Under the pieces are notes generated by a model. The model was not told the origin of the DNA. It did not search any database and worked only from the letters and a program-made list of their open reading frames with translations. This document shows, piece after piece, positions 18,940 to 28,874 of a stretch of DNA of 64,000 bases. The translations under genes were made by a program, and so were the position numbers. Source of the DNA: Sulfuricella sp035530375 (GTDB lineage Bacteria > Pseudomonadota > Gammaproteobacteria > Burkholderiales > Sulfuricellaceae); contig DATKUY010000013.1 in the NCBI GenBank assembly GCA_035530375.1, forward strand, positions 1 to 64,000. The letters are read 5' to 3'. Position 1 is the stretch's first letter. Each line of letters begins with the position of its first letter.

Positions 18940-19305
18940 ATGATTGAACTCATACCGAATTTTCCTGACCAGGTCGTCGGCTTCGTCGCATCCGGGCAGG
19001 TTACTGCGAGCGACTATGAGACTGTGGTCATTCCAGCCATCGAGTCCGCGTTAATGACACACAAAAGCATTCGCGTCTTCTACCAATTAGGGCCGGCATT
19101 CACTGGGTTTACCTCCGGAGCAATGTGGGACGACATGAAGTTGGGCATAGCCCATCTAAAAGCGTGGGATAGAATTGCTGTCGTCACAGATATCAATTGG
19201 GTTGCCGGAGCAACTCGCATCTTCCAATTTGCCATGCCTTGCCCAGTCAAGATATTTCCCAACAGTGAATTCGCCGAAGCGGCACAGTGGATCACGGCGG
19301 CATAA
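18940..19305 (+). CDS. STAS-like (SpoIIAA-like) protein
   Basis: 121 residues with an excellent AGGAGG site 6 bp before the ATG at 18940; a longer frame to 18868 lacks one. The pattern IELIPNFPDQVVGFVASGQVT...DYETVVIPAIESAL...IRVFYQLG...WDDMKLGIAHLKAWDRIAVVTD matches the SpoIIAA-like family (PF11964), a STAS-related fold. The usual Ser phosphorylation site of true anti-anti-sigma factors is not obvious. A link to the nearby SpoIIE-type phosphatase is only an idea. Confidence 0.8.
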   Translation: MIELIPNFPDQVVGFVASGQVTASDYETVVIPAIESALMTHKSIRVFYQLGPAFTGFTSGAMWDDMKLGIAHLKAWDRIAVVTDINWVAGATRIFQFAMPCPVKIFPNSEFAEAAQWITAA

Positions 19306-19445
19306 CAAGGACGCTGAGAAAAAACAGTGACACTGTTCTGCCGATCCGGCATTCACGAATCTTTAGTCAATGTCTGGTATGCCATTAAAGTGAGACCGCC
19401 TGGCGCTTTTATCACTGGGCACATTTGATCAGGAGGATATCGGAC

Positions 19446-19970
19446 ATGAGTCAGAAAAGTGAAATCGCCACGCTCGCGGGCGGCTGCTTCTGGTGCCTGG
19501 AAGCGGTGTTCGAACTGCTGAAAGGCGTGGAGAAAGTCGAGTCGGGCTACACCGGCGGCAAAACATCAAACCCCACCTACGAGCAGATTTGCGGTGGCGC
19601 CACCGGCCATGCCGAAGCGGTGCGGATCACCTTCGACCCGGATGTCATCCGCTTTCGGGAATTGCTGGAAGTCTTCTTTGCCATCCACGACCCCACCACC
19701 TTGAACCGCCAGGGTCACGACGTCGGCAACCAATACCGCTCCGCCATCTTCACTCACAGCCCGGAGCAGAAAGCGGCTGCCGAGGAGGCTTTTGCCGGGA
19801 TCGCCGCCGCCGTGACCGAGATCGCCTCTGCCGGGGTTTTCTACCCGGCTGAAGACTATCACCAGGAATATTTCCGGCACCACGGCGAGCAGCCCTACTG
19901 CCAGCTCACCGTCGCGCCAAAAGTGGCGAAGCTGAAGGAGAAATTCAGGTCGCGCCTGAAGAACGGTTAG
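19446..19970 (+). CDS. msrA: peptide methionine (S)-S-oxide reductase
   Basis: 174 residues. The catalytic motif GGCFWCLE lies at the N-terminus, with the family blocks GYTGG, YEQICGGATGHAEAV, DPTTLNRQGHDVGNQYRSAI and YHQEYF. It repairs oxidised methionine using thioredoxin. The ATG at 19446 follows AGGAGG by 9 bp, and an upstream frame extension is unlikely. It is followed after 5 bp by a DUF3293 gene, so the two are probably co-transcribed. Confidence 0.96.
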   Translation: MSQKSEIATLAGGCFWCLEAVFELLKGVEKVESGYTGGKTSNPTYEQICGGATGHAEAVRITFDPDVIRFRELLEVFFAIHDPTTLNRQGHDVGNQYRSAIFTHSPEQKAAAEEAFAGIAAAVTEIASAGVFYPAEDYHQEYFRHHGEQPYCQLTVAPKVAKLKEKFRSRLKNG

Positions 19971-19975
19971 CCGAT

Positions 19976-20419
19976 ATGTCGCATGTCTCTTTGTTTTCTG
20001 CATCGGCCATCCCTGCGGCAACGATCGATGCCTACCTCGCGGCTGACTACACGGTGTTTGCCGCCGAGCCATTTGTCCTGGACATCGGCCATGCCAGCTC
20101 TGAACTCGCGCGATGGTTCAAGCTTAACCGGACAGACAGCGCCGCATTCATCACCGCAGGGAATCCATTGGGCGAGCCAACATCGAATTCGGAAAACCAA
20201 GCCGCCCAGCAACAACTGCTGGCCAGAATCAAGGCAGATGGTTTGCCTTATCTGGATGGGGAGGGTGGAGATCCATCAGGCCAATGGCCTGGGGAGCCCA
20301 GCTTACTGGTGTTCGGGATTTCGCTTGAAGCCGCCCAAAAGCTGGCCGGCGAATTCCGCCAGAACGGGTTCGTTTACGCCGGCAGCGATGCCACGCCTCG
20401 GCTAATTTTGTTGCGGTGA
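19976..20419 (+). CDS. DUF3293 domain protein
   Basis: 147 residues. The order AAYLAADYTVF, FVLDIGHASSELARWF, AAFITAGNPLGEPTSNSENQ, LLVFGISLEAAQKLAGEF and FVYAGSDATPRLILL is that of DUF3293, a small cytosolic family of unknown function often found alone. It sits just after msrA on the same strand. A repeat element begins 30 bp after its stop. Confidence 0.82.
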   Translation: MSHVSLFSASAIPAATIDAYLAADYTVFAAEPFVLDIGHASSELARWFKLNRTDSAAFITAGNPLGEPTSNSENQAAQQQLLARIKADGLPYLDGEGGDPSGQWPGEPSLLVFGISLEAAQKLAGEFRQNGFVYAGSDATPRLILLR

Positions 20420-20449
20420 GTGGAGGAACAAACCTGAAAATCGCTTTTA

Positions 20450-20574
20450 TCCACGGATTAATACAGATAAAACAATATGTTGATGAGTGCCTGCCATTCC
20501 TCCGGAAAACGCACCGGGCGAGGAAAGCGACTTATTTATAATCCGTGTATATCCGTGTTAATCCGTGGCTGAAC
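20450..20574. repeat. inverted repeat of CCACGGATTAACACGGAT units, copy 1
   Basis: The left arm (about 20450-20472) begins TCCACGGATTAATACAGAT. The right arm (about 20537-20570) is the inverse form with three CACGGAT-type units. It lies downstream of both DUF3293 and the convergent methyltransferase gene. The same family occurs again at 21906-21980. Confidence 0.75.
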
Positions 20575-20610
20575 TGCTTTTTATAGGATGAAAGACCTTC
20601 ATCCCGATAT

Positions 20611-21870
20611 CTAGCCTTTTCTCTCCATCACCGCCGCAAAAAACCCATCCGTGCCGTGCACATGGGGCGTGAGCTTGAAATATTTGCCGGTATCCAGAGC
20701 AATATTCTGCTGCGCCAGCACCTCGCTGGCGGCGCGCAGTTCGAACTCCGGATGGGCGGCGAGGAAGGCTTCGACGATCTGTTCGTTTTCTTCTTCCAGG
20801 ATGCTGCAAGTGGCGTAAACCAGCCGTCCGCCGACTTTGACGAGGCGGGCGGCGGCAGTGAGGATGGCGGCCTGCTTGACGGTCAGCTCGGCGATATCCT
20901 GCGGTTTCTGGCGCCATTTCAGATCGGGATTGCGGCGCAGGGTACCGAGCCCGCTGCACGGCGCGTCCACCAGCACGCGGTCGAGCTTGCCGGCGAGGCG
21001 TTTGATCTTGATGTCGTTTTCGTTACTGATCAACTGCGGATGCAGGTTGGAGAGGCCGGAGCGCTTCAGGCGCGGCTTGAGTTGGGTGAGGCGTTTGGCC
21101 GACACGTCGAAAGCGTAGATGCGTCCCAGGGAGTGCATCAGCGCGCCCAGCAGCAGGGTTTTGCCGCCGGCGCCGGCGCAGAAATCGGCAATCATTTCGC
21201 CGCGTTTCGGCGCCACCAGATAGCCGATCAACTGGCTGCCTTCGTCCTGCACTTCGATCTTGCCGGTGAGGAACAGGGGGTGGCGGTTGATCGCTGGTTT
21301 TTCCCTGATCCGCACGCCGACCGGGGAATAGGGCATGGCTTCAGCCGCGATGCCGTCGCGCTTCAGGATTGCCAGCACTTCGTCGCGGCTGGCGAGCACG
21401 GTGTTGGCGCGCAAATCGAGCGGCGCGGGCTGCTGCATGCCGCGCGCCAGGGCGAGAATTTCCTCTTCCGGCATGCGGGCGGCCAGTCTTTCCGTCAGCC
21501 AGCCGGGAAAATCAGTCCGCACCGCCAACGGCAGATCGTCCGTGGACACCGCCTTGACCTGCTTCAGCCAATCGTTCTCCCCCTCGTGCAGCAACGGCTC
21601 CAGCTCGCGCAGGCTCAGGCCCTGGATCCTCGCCAGATAGGCCAGAATCAGGTGGCGCGCCGTGAGGTGGGGAGCGGCGATATGCTCCAGCAGGCTTTTG
21701 CGCCGCAACACGGCGTAGACCGTTTCGGCAACGAAAGCGCGATCCTTCTGGCCGAGTTCGTGGTTGTTGCGGAAATAGCGACTCAAGGTCGCGTCGGCCG
21801 GATGGGTCAGCGGCAGAATTTCGGTCATGGCATGAACGGCATGGCCAAGGCGTGCGGCGGAGAGTTGCAT
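20611..21870 (-). CDS. RsmB/NOP2-type rRNA (cytosine-5) methyltransferase
   Basis: 419 residues. An N-terminal NusB-like helical region (ADATLSRYFRNNHELGQKDR) precedes the SAM-binding domain with motif I (DFCAGAGGKTLLLGAL), the catalytic DAPCSGLGTLRRNPD (motif IV) and YATCSILEEENEQ (motif VI, nucleophile Cys). It is expected to methylate a cytosine in 16S rRNA. The fmt gene that usually precedes rsmB is absent here. Copies of one repeat family lie on both sides of this gene. Confidence 0.88.
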   Translation of the reverse strand: MQLSAARLGHAVHAMTEILPLTHPADATLSRYFRNNHELGQKDRAFVAETVYAVLRRKSLLEHIAAPHLTARHLILAYLARIQGLSLRELEPLLHEGENDWLKQVKAVSTDDLPLAVRTDFPGWLTERLAARMPEEEILALARGMQQPAPLDLRANTVLASRDEVLAILKRDGIAAEAMPYSPVGVRIREKPAINRHPLFLTGKIEVQDEGSQLIGYLVAPKRGEMIADFCAGAGGKTLLLGALMHSLGRIYAFDVSAKRLTQLKPRLKRSGLSNLHPQLISNENDIKIKRLAGKLDRVLVDAPCSGLGTLRRNPDLKWRQKPQDIAELTVKQAAILTAAARLVKVGGRLVYATCSILEEENEQIVEAFLAAHPEFELRAASEVLAQQNIALDTGKYFKLTPHVHGTDGFFAAVMERKG

Positions 21871-21905
21871 GGTTTTTTGTGGTTCCGGTTATTTTGAAAA
21901 CAACT

Positions 21906-21980
21906 AGCCACGGATCAACACGGATTACACGGATGAATATTCCATGAATTTATCGGTGAAAATCTGTGTTAATCCGTGGC
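21906..21980. repeat. inverted repeat of CCACGGATTAACACGGAT units, copy 2
   Basis: Arms at 21906-21934 and 21952-21980. The left arm contains AGCCACGGATCAACACGGAT plus another ACACGGAT. The right arm is its near inverse. It lies between the methyltransferase start and the stop of the DUF3108 gene upstream of it. Confidence 0.8.
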
Positions 21981-21997
21981 CAAATCGCTTTTCAGGT

Positions 21998-23002
21998 TCA
22001 TTGTGTAATCGCGATTTCGTTCGCCACCAGCACCAGCCCGTCGCCATCCTTGTCGACCTGGCTGATTTTTACCGGCAGGTAATGGTAGTCGGCGGCGAGC
22101 CAGACTTCCGTGTCTTTTTCCCCCTCTTCGTGCTGCTTGCCGAGATGCAGCGTTTGCAGCGAGCCCATCGGAGTTTTCAACGCTTCCTCCACGACCCAGT
22201 AGGCATAGCTATCGAGCTTCCTGCCATTGGTGATGGACAATTGCACCGAACTGCGCTGGGGCGGGGCGAAAGCCAACTGGTACATGAAGCTTAACAGATC
22301 CTGGGTTCCCTCCGGCAGTTTGAGCGTCTTTTTGCCGCCACCGCTGGCGAGGGCAAGAGTCATGGCGTTCCAGTCGAACCGGGCGGCATCGGTCTTGTCC
22401 TCCTGCCCCCGCTCCACCCGGTAGCTCGAAGGCTTCAGGCCCGAGGGAGTGACGTCTCCCTGGCTGACCTGAATATACTTGCCGGAAGCAAACAGGGAAA
22501 ACAGGCCGGTCGCCTCGACCATGCTGGAAATCGTGAAATGCTCCCCGTCGAGTTTCCAGGTCTGCTCGGCACGGCCCACGATCAGCCCGTTCAGCCCTTT
22601 GAACACGGTGAACTTGATCGTCACCTTCTGCGGCATGGGGGGTGCTTTGTCGTCCGGCTCGGGCTCGGGAGTTGCCGGGACAGGTTCCGGGGGGGATGGA
22701 GCAGACTCGGGGGCCGGTGGAACCGGCTCGACAGCCGGCGCCTCGGCAACGGGATTCGGCACCACTGCCGGTGGTGGGGAAACGTCTTTCGCCGGCTTCC
22801 GGTGCGGCCTGGGTTTAGGTGGGCGCGGCTTTGCCGGTTTGGCTGTTTCCCGACGCGCGATGGCGGCTGGCGGAGGAATGTCCAGCTTGACTTTCAGGTC
22901 GGGTGCCGGAGCCATGCTCAACGGCAGGGAAATATGCGGCCCGAATAGCAGGGCAAGGTGCACCAACACGGAAAAACCCAATGCCCACAGAAGTTTTTTC
23001 AT
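21998..23002 (-). CDS. DUF3108 envelope protein with Pro-rich periplasmic linker
   Basis: About 334 residues. An N-terminal membrane anchor (KKLLWALGFSVLVHLALLFG) is followed by a long Pro/Ala/Lys-rich stretch (about 35-120) like TonB-type spacers, then the DUF3108 beta-rich domain (FTVFKGLNGLIVGRAEQTW ... WLAADYHYLPVKI). The function is unknown, but the family is periplasmic. The ATG at 23002 is preferred; a GTG at 23014 is possible. The gene lies 36 bp after a second DUF3108 gene in the same direction. Confidence 0.82.
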   Translation of the reverse strand: MKKLLWALGFSVLVHLALLFGPHISLPLSMAPAPDLKVKLDIPPPAAIARRETAKPAKPRPPKPRPHRKPAKDVSPPPAVVPNPVAEAPAVEPVPPAPESAPSPPEPVPATPEPEPDDKAPPMPQKVTIKFTVFKGLNGLIVGRAEQTWKLDGEHFTISSMVEATGLFSLFASGKYIQVSQGDVTPSGLKPSSYRVERGQEDKTDAARFDWNAMTLALASGGGKKTLKLPEGTQDLLSFMYQLAFAPPQRSSVQLSITNGRKLDSYAYWVVEEALKTPMGSLQTLHLGKQHEEGEKDTEVWLAADYHYLPVKISQVDKDGDGLVLVANEIAITQ

Positions 23003-23038
23003 GGTATCCGGCACATGCGCATAAGCCGCCCCAAGGAG

Positions 23039-23728
23039 CTATTCCCCCTCGATGCTCAGGGAAACCAGATTCTGTTCGATCCTAGCGCCGCCACGTTCCT
23101 CAATGACGATGCGCACCGGAAAATAGCGGCGATTCTTTGCCAGCCAGATTTCCGCGCCATCCTCGTCCGCCGCGTGTTGCTTGACCAGATGCACCGTCTG
23201 AAACCGCCCTGCCGGCGTGGTGATTCTTTCCTCTCCCGCCAGCTTGTAATGATACAGGTTGAGCTTCTTGCCGGTAGTCATGAACAGGCTGATGTCGCCT
23301 TTTGGCGGCGCGAACATGAACTGGTAAAGCATGCTGATGCGGTCCTGCGTACCGGGTTCCAGGGTGGCGGACTCGGTCTTTCCGTCGAAATGAAAGGTGA
23401 TGTTCTTTTTCTCCCAGTCAAAATCCGCCTGAATCGCATCGGGGCGGCCCGAGCCACGGTGATCTTCAAAATGCAGTGGGCGCAGCCCCTTGTCGGTGAC
23501 CTCGCCGCTGCTGGTCAGGCGGATTTTGCCCAACAGAACGAAAATACCGATGCCGGTGGTGACGCTGTCCAACTGGTATCGGCCATCGCCCTGCCTGAAC
23601 GTTTCCGTCACGGTGCCGATTTTTTGGCCTTGCTTGGAGAAGTTATAAACGGCGCTAGTGTGCAGGGGCGCGGCGGCCTGTACCGCGCAGATCCACAGGC
23701 CGCACAGCGCGACAAACAGGCGCATCAT
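23039..23728 (-). CDS. DUF3108 protein, exported paralogue
   Basis: About 229 residues with a cleavable signal peptide (MRLFVALCGLWICAVQAAA), so it is probably periplasmic. DUF3108 covers most of it: AVYNFSKQGQKIGTVTETF, GLRPLHFEDHRGSG, WLAKNRRYFPVRIVIEERGG. It is a clear paralogue of the downstream gene but lacks the anchor and Pro-rich spacer. Its start overlaps the purN stop by 4 bp, so it is translated from the purM-purN message. It starts ATGATG, so 23725 is equally possible. Confidence 0.84.
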   Translation of the reverse strand: MMRLFVALCGLWICAVQAAAPLHTSAVYNFSKQGQKIGTVTETFRQGDGRYQLDSVTTGIGIFVLLGKIRLTSSGEVTDKGLRPLHFEDHRGSGRPDAIQADFDWEKKNITFHFDGKTESATLEPGTQDRISMLYQFMFAPPKGDISLFMTTGKKLNLYHYKLAGEERITTPAGRFQTVHLVKQHAADEDGAEIWLAKNRRYFPVRIVIEERGGARIEQNLVSLSIEGE

Positions 23729-24374
23729 TGCGGCTCCCACGGCGAAATCAGCACTGCCGCGACGGATTGCTGGTTTTTCAGCACGACACGTCCATTCGGG
23801 ATGAGACTGAGCCGGCCTTCGGCAAACCAGCGGATGGCCTGGGGATAGATCAAGTGCTCCTGTTCCAGCACGCGCGCCGCCAGGGTCTCTTCGATATCGC
23901 CGGGCAGCACCGGCACAGCGGCCTGGACGATGATCGGCCCCTTGTCGAGATCGGGCGTAACGAAATGCGCGGTGCAGCCATGGATCTTCACGCCCTCCGC
24001 CAAGGCACGCGCATGCGTGTCGAGGCCGGTAAAAGCCGGCAACAATGAAGGATGGACATTGATCAGCCGCCCGGCATAATGCGTGACAAAATCCAGCGTA
24101 AGAATGCGCATGAATCCGGCAAGCACCAGTAAATCCGGCGCAAACCCGTCGATTTTCGTGGCCAGGGCGGCATCGAACGCCTCGCGGCTGTCATGATCGC
24201 GGTGATTCACCACCTCAACCGGGACGCCATGCTGCCGGGCTATTTCGAGGCCACGGGCATCGGGATTACTGCTGATAACCGCGGCGATTTTAACCGGCAG
24301 GCCGGCATCCCGTTTGGCCTCCAGGATCGCCTGCATGTTGCTGCCGCGCCCTGAGATGAGGATAACAATGGATT

Positions 24375-24378
<4 letters not shown>
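23725..24378 (-). CDS. purN: phosphoribosylglycinamide formyltransferase
   Basis: 217 residues beginning MKSIVILISGRGSNMQAIL, with the catalytic Asn/His/Asp set in FMRILT, NVHPSLLPAFTG and HFVTPDLDKGPII. It transfers formyl from 10-formyl-tetrahydrofolate to GAR in purine synthesis. Its ATG overlaps the purM stop by 4 bp (ATGA). A longer frame to 24519 lies inside purM and is spurious. Confidence 0.96.
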
Positions 24379-25424
<1,046 letters not shown>

Positions 25425-25596
25425 GTTCTGCTCCCGCGTAAAATTTAAGTTGTGCGCCATTTTAACCCAAATGGACACAAAGCGCCTTGGCGTACCCTTA
25501 TCCCATCCACCTGTAGTGGACTGTACCGGCCAGGGCCCGGGCACGAATAAAACCGGGGAACGTTTGTATCAGTCCCCGCACCGGATCGGCACAAAT

Positions 25597-25628
25597 AAAA
25601 ACGCCCCGGAGCCGAGGCTCCGGGGCGT
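25597..25628 (-). terminator. strong Rho-independent terminator of the cold-shock gene
   Basis: A perfect 12-bp stem (CGCCCCGGAGCC with GGCTCCGGGGCG, 3-base loop) is followed on the minus strand by TTTTTA. It lies 20 bp after the csp stop codon. Confidence 0.92.
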
Positions 25629-25647
25629 AGCATTCAAATGCTAAAAC

Positions 25648-25851
25648 TTAGGCTGCTTGAATGTTGGAAGCTTGCTTACCCTTCGGGCCTTGGGTGACTT
25701 CAAACTGCACCTTTTGACCTTCTTTGAGGGTTTTGAATCCGCCCATCTGAATCGCGGAGAAGTGTGCGAACAAATCTTCGCTGCCATCGTCCGGGGTGAT
25801 GAAGCCGAAGCCCTTGGAATCATTAAACCATTTTACAGTACCAGTTGCCAT
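25648..25851 (-). CDS. CspA-family cold shock protein
   Basis: 67 residues with one cold-shock domain: MATGTVKWFNDSKGFGFITP holds RNP1 (KGFGFI), and RNP2 is DLFAHFSAI. It is a single-stranded nucleic-acid chaperone that melts mRNA structure at low temperature. It is monocistronic, with a promoter about 115 bp upstream and a strong terminator. The long leader is typical of cspA-type genes, whose 5' untranslated region controls mRNA stability. Confidence 0.95.
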   Translation of the reverse strand: MATGTVKWFNDSKGFGFITPDDGSEDLFAHFSAIQMGGFKTLKEGQKVQFEVTQGPKGKQASNIQAA

Positions 25852-25965
25852 TTACTTAGTCCCTTGCTAATAAAAAAACGGGAAATCCCGCGAAAATGCC
25901 TGAATTCCAAGACTGCAAACGGTGAAACCGATAGTGCAAAAAACTTGAATCCAAACAATAATGCG

Positions 25966-25994
25966 TTTTTACGCGATATGATTAGGCAAGTCAA
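25966..25994 (-). promoter_or_regulatory. candidate csp promoter with long 5' leader
   Basis: On the minus strand TTGACT (25989-25994) and TAAAAA (25966-25971) are 17 bp apart. Transcription from here gives a leader of about 105 nt before the csp ATG, as expected for cold-shock mRNAs. Confidence 0.5.
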
Positions 25995-26106
25995 GCAATA
26001 ATTCAAACATATCCAGCGATATATTTCGGTTGATGTAATTTGGCAATATACTGAACTTCGATGTGATTTATTTTGTTTTTAAAAAACCGGGGATGGGGGG
26101 TTTAAA

Positions 26107-26598
26107 TTGCACGGGTGGAAAAAAGAAGATTTCAGTTTGTACGAGATGCAGCGGATCATGTTCAAGCTGATTGATTCGGTGGCGCTCTTTTCCGGATTGT
26201 CTCAAGCGGAACTGGTCGACCTGCTGACGAACTCCGACAAGTGCACCTTCCAGGAAAATATGGTTATCCTGAGCGAGGGCAGCAGCGGGAATTTCATGTA
26301 TATCCTGGTTGAGGGCGAAGTGGAAATCATCAAGAAGCTGGATAACGGCAAAACCAAAGTGCTGGCAAAGCTGGCAAGCGGCGACTGTTTCGGCGAAATG
26401 GCGCTGGTGGACAGCCATACACGCTGCGCCTCGGTGGTATCAACCGTCCCGTGCGTGCTGATCCGGTTGAGCGAAAACGGATTCAGCCAGAATCCCGCGA
26501 TCAGCGCCAAACTGTACCGGAATATCGCCCGCCAGCTATCCAGCCGGTTGCGCAACAGCAATGCCATGATTTCATTGGGGCTACAGGATCATTCATAG
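26107..26598 (+). CDS. cyclic nucleotide-binding domain protein without DNA-binding domain
   Basis: 163 residues. A single Crp-type effector domain spans about 20-140, with the phosphate-binding cassette GDCFGEMALVDSHTRCASVV matching the cNMP pocket (G-E-x-A-L...R-x-A). There is no helix-turn-helix after it, so it is not a transcription factor of Crp type. It probably binds cAMP or c-di-GMP and acts through a partner. A TTG start at 26107 is preceded by GGGGGG. An ATG at 26146 is the alternative. Confidence 0.82.
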   Translation: MHGWKKEDFSLYEMQRIMFKLIDSVALFSGLSQAELVDLLTNSDKCTFQENMVILSEGSSGNFMYILVEGEVEIIKKLDNGKTKVLAKLASGDCFGEMALVDSHTRCASVVSTVPCVLIRLSENGFSQNPAISAKLYRNIARQLSSRLRNSNAMISLGLQDHS

Positions 26599-26630
26599 CC
26601 AGCCCTGCAGGCTTCAGGGCTGCGTCGCCC

Positions 26631-26948
26631 TCACGGCAGGAACCGGAAAGGCTCCATATCCATCGACTCGACCCGAGCGCCAAGCAGGACAAGCGTGCCT
26701 TCCAGCCGGTTATCGCCGGTATCGCTGAACTCGAAACGATAGGTGCGGCGAATCGCGATGCGCCCCTGCGCGTCGCGCCCCAACGCCAATGCGCTGACGG
26801 TGACGGTATCGTCGAGGAATTGTACGCCCTCGCGCATGCAGGCTTGTTTACCCGCGTTTCTGGCAACCTCGAGCGCGCGCAGGCTGTCGAACCAGAACAC
26901 GACGAGCGCGGCGAACGGCAGGAGCAGGAACAAATCCAGGATATCCAT
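26631..26948 (-). CDS. DUF3301 membrane protein
   Basis: 105 residues. One N-terminal membrane segment (LFLLLPFAALVVFWFDSLRA) leads to a small domain beginning AREVARNAG-like and CMREGVQFLDDTVTV, then RRTYRFEFSDTGDNRLEGTL. This is the DUF3301 family of gamma- and betaproteobacteria, of unknown function. It converges with the cNMP-binding gene. Confidence 0.85.
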   Translation of the reverse strand: MDILDLFLLLPFAALVVFWFDSLRALEVARNAGKQACMREGVQFLDDTVTVSALALGRDAQGRIAIRRTYRFEFSDTGDNRLEGTLVLLGARVESMDMEPFRFLP

Positions 26949-27092
26949 CGACAGGGAAAACGGGGCTGACTGAACGCCGAATCATACCCGTTTTAACCCG
27001 CCTCGTTGAGCGCCTGTTTCCATCCAACTGCCGTTTCCAGGTTTAAGCTAGAATACCGATGCAAACCCATAACTGATTTGCCCTGTAAAAAA

Positions 27093-27770
27093 ATGAAGCA
27101 ACTGCTGCTCGAAATCACTTCTGACTTTACCCCTACTCTGGATAACTTCGTTGCCGGACACAATGGGGAAGTGCTGCAAACCCTGCGCGAAAGCACCGCC
27201 GGAACCCAGCCTGAGCGTTTCATTTACCTCTGGGGTGCGCCCAACAGCGGAAAAACGCACTTGCTGAGAGCCTTTACGGACGCCCACTCACGGCACGGGA
27301 CAAAATCGGTTTACGCGCAGTGCGGCGCGTCACTGCCGCATAATCTGGATGACCATGACGCAGTGGCACTGGATGACGTCGACCGGCTCGACGGCGAAGG
27401 CCAGATCGCCTTGTTCAACCTGTATAACCGACTGCGCGAAGGCAGGGGGCGGCTCCTTACCTGCGGGCCGTGTGCCCCGGCGCAACTGCCGATGCGCCCG
27501 GACGTGGTGACCCGGCTGGGCTGGGGACTGGTGTATCAGGTACACGGCCTGAGCGATGATGAAAAGATCCAGGCGCTGCACACTCATGCGGCGAGCCGCG
27601 GCTTCCGGCTCGGCACCGGCGTGGCGGAATACCTGCTGCGCCACTGGCGGCGCGATCTGCCATCATTGCTGGCGGCGCTGGATGCACTCGACCGCTACTC
27701 GCTGGAAACCAAACGTCCGATCACCGTTCCACTGCTGCGTGAAACGCTGCATCTGGAAATCGGCTCATAA
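27093..27770 (+). CDS. hda: Hda-type DnaA regulatory inactivator
   Basis: 225 residues with the DnaA-like AAA+ core: LDNFVAGHN, Walker A (GAPNSGKTHLL), Walker B (VALDDVDRL), and sensor blocks PDVVTRLGWGLVYQV and RDLPSLLAALDALDRYSL. With the sliding clamp it stimulates ATP hydrolysis by DnaA and limits re-initiation. The first residues (KQLLLEI) fit the QL-type clamp-binding motif. The ATG at 27093 is chosen because an upstream extension (to 27006) is not conserved. It is followed 11 bp later by a glycosyltransferase-like gene. Confidence 0.93.
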   Translation: MKQLLLEITSDFTPTLDNFVAGHNGEVLQTLRESTAGTQPERFIYLWGAPNSGKTHLLRAFTDAHSRHGTKSVYAQCGASLPHNLDDHDAVALDDVDRLDGEGQIALFNLYNRLREGRGRLLTCGPCAPAQLPMRPDVVTRLGWGLVYQVHGLSDDEKIQALHTHAASRGFRLGTGVAEYLLRHWRRDLPSLLAALDALDRYSLETKRPITVPLLRETLHLEIGS

Positions 27771-27781
27771 AAGCTGTCTTA

Positions 27782-28855
27782 ATGCCGCACCTGCTGGTCG
27801 ATCTCTCCTGCCACGGCTTCGGCCACATCGCTCAGGCTGCGCCTGTGGTCAATGCGCTGGCCGGGCGGCTTCCCGGCCTGCGGGTAACATTGCGTAGCAA
27901 GGCGCCGCGTAATCTGCTGACGCAGCGTTTCCGCTGCGACTTCGCCCTGATTCCGCAGGCATTCGATTTCGGCATGGCGATGGCGAATGCGGTGACAGTG
28001 CAGGTGGAGGAAAGCGCTGACGCCTACCGCGACTTTCACCGTGGCTGGCTGGACAAGGTAGTGCGGGAAGCGGAACAACTGGCTGCGCTGGATACCGACC
28101 TGCTGCTCGCCGACGTCCCCTATCTCAGCCTTGCCGCCGCGGCGCACGCGGGCGTCCCGGCGGTGGCCATGTGCTCCCTCAACTGGGCGGACATCCATGC
28201 GCACTACTGCTCCGATCGCCCGGAAGCGCCAGAAATCCAGCAACAGATTCGGGATGCCTACCGCAGTGCCGTTTGCTTCCTCAAGCCCCGGCTCTGCATG
28301 CCGATGCCTGATTTACCCAATGGCCGCGAGATCGGGCCGATTGCGCATCCGGGCCGCAACCGCCGCGCCGAAATCGACGCCGGACTGGACCTTACGGCGG
28401 AAGACCGGCTGGTACTGATCGCCATGGGCGGCGTGGCTTTCCGCCTGCCGCTGGAAAACTGGCAGCGCATTCCCGGCGTGCGCTGGGTAACCCAGTCTTC
28501 CTGGCAAGCGTCCCACCCCGACGCGGTGGAACTGGAAGCTCTCGGTATGGATTTCACCGATGTACTGGCTTCCTGCGATGCCCTGCTGACCAAGCCTGGC
28601 TACGGCAGCTTTGCCGAAGCGGCATGCAGCGGCGTGCCGGTGCTGTATCTGGGGCGCAAGGACTGGCCGGAGGAACCTTTTCTGGTGTCCTGGCTGGAGC
28701 GGCATGGCCGCTGTTTGGAAGTGGATCGCGCCGCGCTTGAGCGCGGTGAAATCGCTGCGGCATTGGCAGAGCTGTGGGCCATGCCGCCGATGGAACCTGT
28801 CCGGCCGGAGGGTATAGAACAGGCGGCGGATTTCCTGCAAGGCCTGCTGCGCTGA
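27782..28855 (+). CDS. GT-B fold glycosyltransferase-like protein
   Basis: 357 residues. The N-terminal glycine-rich loop (HGFGHIAQAAPVVNAL) and the C-terminal donor-binding half (CDALLTKPGYGSFAEAACSGVPVLYLGRKDWPEEPFL) match UDP-sugar transferases of the MurG/LPS-GlcNAc type. It has no membrane segment. The acceptor is unknown. It is co-directional with hda, 11 bp downstream, probably in one transcript. Confidence 0.75.
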   Translation: MPHLLVDLSCHGFGHIAQAAPVVNALAGRLPGLRVTLRSKAPRNLLTQRFRCDFALIPQAFDFGMAMANAVTVQVEESADAYRDFHRGWLDKVVREAEQLAALDTDLLLADVPYLSLAAAAHAGVPAVAMCSLNWADIHAHYCSDRPEAPEIQQQIRDAYRSAVCFLKPRLCMPMPDLPNGREIGPIAHPGRNRRAEIDAGLDLTAEDRLVLIAMGGVAFRLPLENWQRIPGVRWVTQSSWQASHPDAVELEALGMDFTDVLASCDALLTKPGYGSFAEAACSGVPVLYLGRKDWPEEPFLVSWLERHGRCLEVDRAALERGEIAAALAELWAMPPMEPVRPEGIEQAADFLQGLLR

Positions 28856-28874
28856 TAGAATTTCTTTAGCGGAA

